From: UMGS1663 sp963621995
Lineage (GTDB): Bacteria; Bacillota; Clostridia; TANB77; CAG-508
Reading direction: 5' to 3'
Assembly: GCA_963621995.1 (NCBI GenBank)
Contig: CAVFFZ010000027.1
Coordinates: 1 to 14,968, forward strand
DNA: 14,968 nt
The notes below the pieces were generated by a model. The model did not search any database, was not told the DNA's origin, and saw nothing but the letters and a program-made list of their open reading frames with translations. A program made the position numbers and the translations under genes. Positions 14,375 to 14,968 of this stretch are shown one piece after another; position 1 is the first letter of the stretch, and the number at the start of each line of letters is the position of its first letter.

Positions 14375-14814
14375 CTATTCTCAATTATATATTTTTTCCA
14401 ACCATTTACGTATTTAGCTAAATAATTTAAGTCTTCTCCAAACTTTAAATATCTTTCTATTTCATGTATTCTATTGCTTATGTTTATATATTTATGAGCT
14501 TTTTCATATATTTCTTTATACTTATTTTCCTTTTTATAGTCTATTTGTTCCTCTACTTCATAACTATGTGCTCTATCTATTGTAATATAACTTATTTTAT
14601 TCTTTTCTAAAGAATATTTAACTTTTTGTATTGCTGTAGTAGGAAAACCAGTATCTCCCAAATTCTCCCCTAATACTTTTCTTTTATATCCAAACAAATA
14701 GCTAAGGATATATGAATCTTTTCCATATGCATGGTAAAATGTTCCTACCTTTATTAGTACTACATCCTCTTTATGAATTTGTTTAATTGTTTTTACCATA
14801 TTTTCTATACTCAT
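14368..14814 (-). CDS. MutS domain I-like DGR accessory protein (MSL type)
   Basis: This 148-aa protein resembles the mismatch-recognition domain I of MutS without the rest of MutS. VVLIKVGTFYHAYGKDSYIL (about residues 18-37) parallels MutS F-x-x-G-D/T-FYEAFxEDA. LGDTGFPTTAIQKVKYSLEK then resembles the following GIP-x-HA-x-x-x-Y-x-x-xL segment, and ISYITIDRA a final strand. The second half is a long charged helical region. Stand-alone MutS-N-like proteins are known DGR accessory genes, taking the place of Avd between target gene and template region, which is the position here. It probably helps the RT or template RNA. AAAAGGAGT precedes the ATG. The stop overlaps the first bases of the template region. 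It is intact although the RT is destroyed. Confidence 0.78.
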   Translation of the reverse strand: MSIENMVKTIKQIHKEDVVLIKVGTFYHAYGKDSYILSYLFGYKRKVLGENLGDTGFPTTAIQKVKYSLEKNKISYITIDRAHSYEVEEQIDYKKENKYKEIYEKAHKYINISNRIHEIERYLKFGEDLNYLAKYVNGWKKYIIENRV

Positions 14815-14838
14815 TACTTACTCCTTTTAATTTGCTTC

Positions 14839-14858
14839 GTGCCAGCCATCGCAGGCAC
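14839..14858. repeat. GC-rich 20-bp hairpin between the upstream gene and the MSL gene
   Basis: GTGCC (14839-14843) pairs with GGCAC (14854-14858). Inside, a 2-bp GC stem is separated by one mismatch around a 4-base loop. It is unusually GC-rich for the region and has no T-run on the minus strand. It lies in the 98-base spacer between the putative target gene and the accessory gene. Confidence 0.5.
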
Positions 14859-14866
14859 ATTTCTTT

Positions 14867-14895
14867 GGCAATGAAGACCTAAGGCCTTCACTGCC
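14867..14895. repeat. 10-bp stem-loop downstream of the putative DGR target gene
   Basis: GGCAATGAAG (14867-14876) pairs with CTTCACTGCC (14886-14895) over 10 positions, with one G-U (or one mismatch on DNA), around a 9-base loop. It starts 17 bases past the stop of the upstream gene. The minus-strand exit side lacks a T-run, so terminator function is doubtful. DGR target genes often carry a hairpin or cruciform just after the variable repeat, a possible role here. Confidence 0.5.
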
Positions 14896-14912
14896 TCTTT
14901 TATTCTAAATCA

Positions 14913-14968
14913 CTACATTGTATATGGTGAATCGCTTGTTCCATTTCCTCCTGTTATCTTGATATCTG
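14913..14968 (-). CDS. C-terminal tail of a protein, possibly the DGR target (17 codons visible)
   Basis: A frame enters from the right edge and reads DIKITGGNGTSDSPYTM then TAG (14913-14915). This IKITGGNGTSxxPYT tail is, from memory, a common C-terminus of surface or pilin-like proteins in gut Firmicutes, in which it follows an RPVxYLKxD segment of a C-type lectin or formylglycine-enzyme-like fold. Being the gene immediately upstream of an MSL accessory gene and a template region, it occupies the place of the DGR variable protein. The variable region itself would lie outside the window. The protein identity is inference from 17 residues and position. Confidence 0.45.
   Translation of the reverse strand, partial: DIKITGGNGTSDSPYTM

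Noticed and set aside
14223..14417. Plus-strand 64-aa reading frame opposite the template region
   Set aside because: It is the complement of the template and the accessory gene's end, and its Leu/Val-rich sequence is simply the antisense of Asn codons.

Overview
The window is a very AT-rich stretch of Firmicutes-like DNA, most like an anaerobic gut Clostridia or Bacilli lineage. This rests on base composition, AAGGAG-type ribosome binding sites, lysine/isoleucine/asparagine-rich proteins, a BofC-type domain and the families of the mobile genes. UGG is the normal Trp codon and no recoding is seen. Every gene that can be supported lies on the minus strand, so the map reads from high to low coordinates.

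Region A (about 13,713-14,968) is the remains of a diversity-generating retroelement (DGR). In transcription order it holds: the last codons of a gene ending in a Gly/Asn-rich tail, which has the position expected of a diversified target gene; two GC-rich hairpins; an intact 148-aa MutS domain I-like (MSL-type) accessory gene; a GC-elevated segment whose minus strand reads as 20 Asn AAY codons among small residues and ends in GLRPCSS, the signature of a template region; a terminator hairpin; and a reverse transcriptase that has lost its whole catalytic core. Only about 60 N-terminal codons and about 43 C-terminal codons (in a different frame) remain of the RT. The cassette keeps its template and accessory gene but cannot make its own cDNA.

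Region B (5,170-13,631) holds a membrane-anchored BofC C-terminal-domain protein followed by a 2,604-codon cyclic beta-glucan synthase (NdvB type). The synthase has membrane segments, a GT84 glycosyltransferase domain, a glycoamylase-like domain and a GH94 phosphorylase domain. Its reading frame ends abruptly in the GH94 domain just after the conserved GGQYTH motif, then reads into unrelated DNA.

Region C (1 to about 5,180) is the unrelated DNA: one end of a mobilizable element that appears to have inserted into, or recombined with, the synthase gene. It carries a MobV relaxase with a candidate oriT, a helix-turn-helix replication-type protein, a partial small gene at the left edge, and a three-gene cargo operon (Fic protein, 330-aa unknown, UPF0158 protein). 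A near-consensus promoter drives the cargo operon and is bracketed by inverted copies of an 11-bp motif, AAATGTGAAAC. Another copy pair lies just beyond the operon's 3' end. The Fic protein has Gln where the catalytic His of the Fic motif should be. The other end of the element and its recombinase are outside the window.
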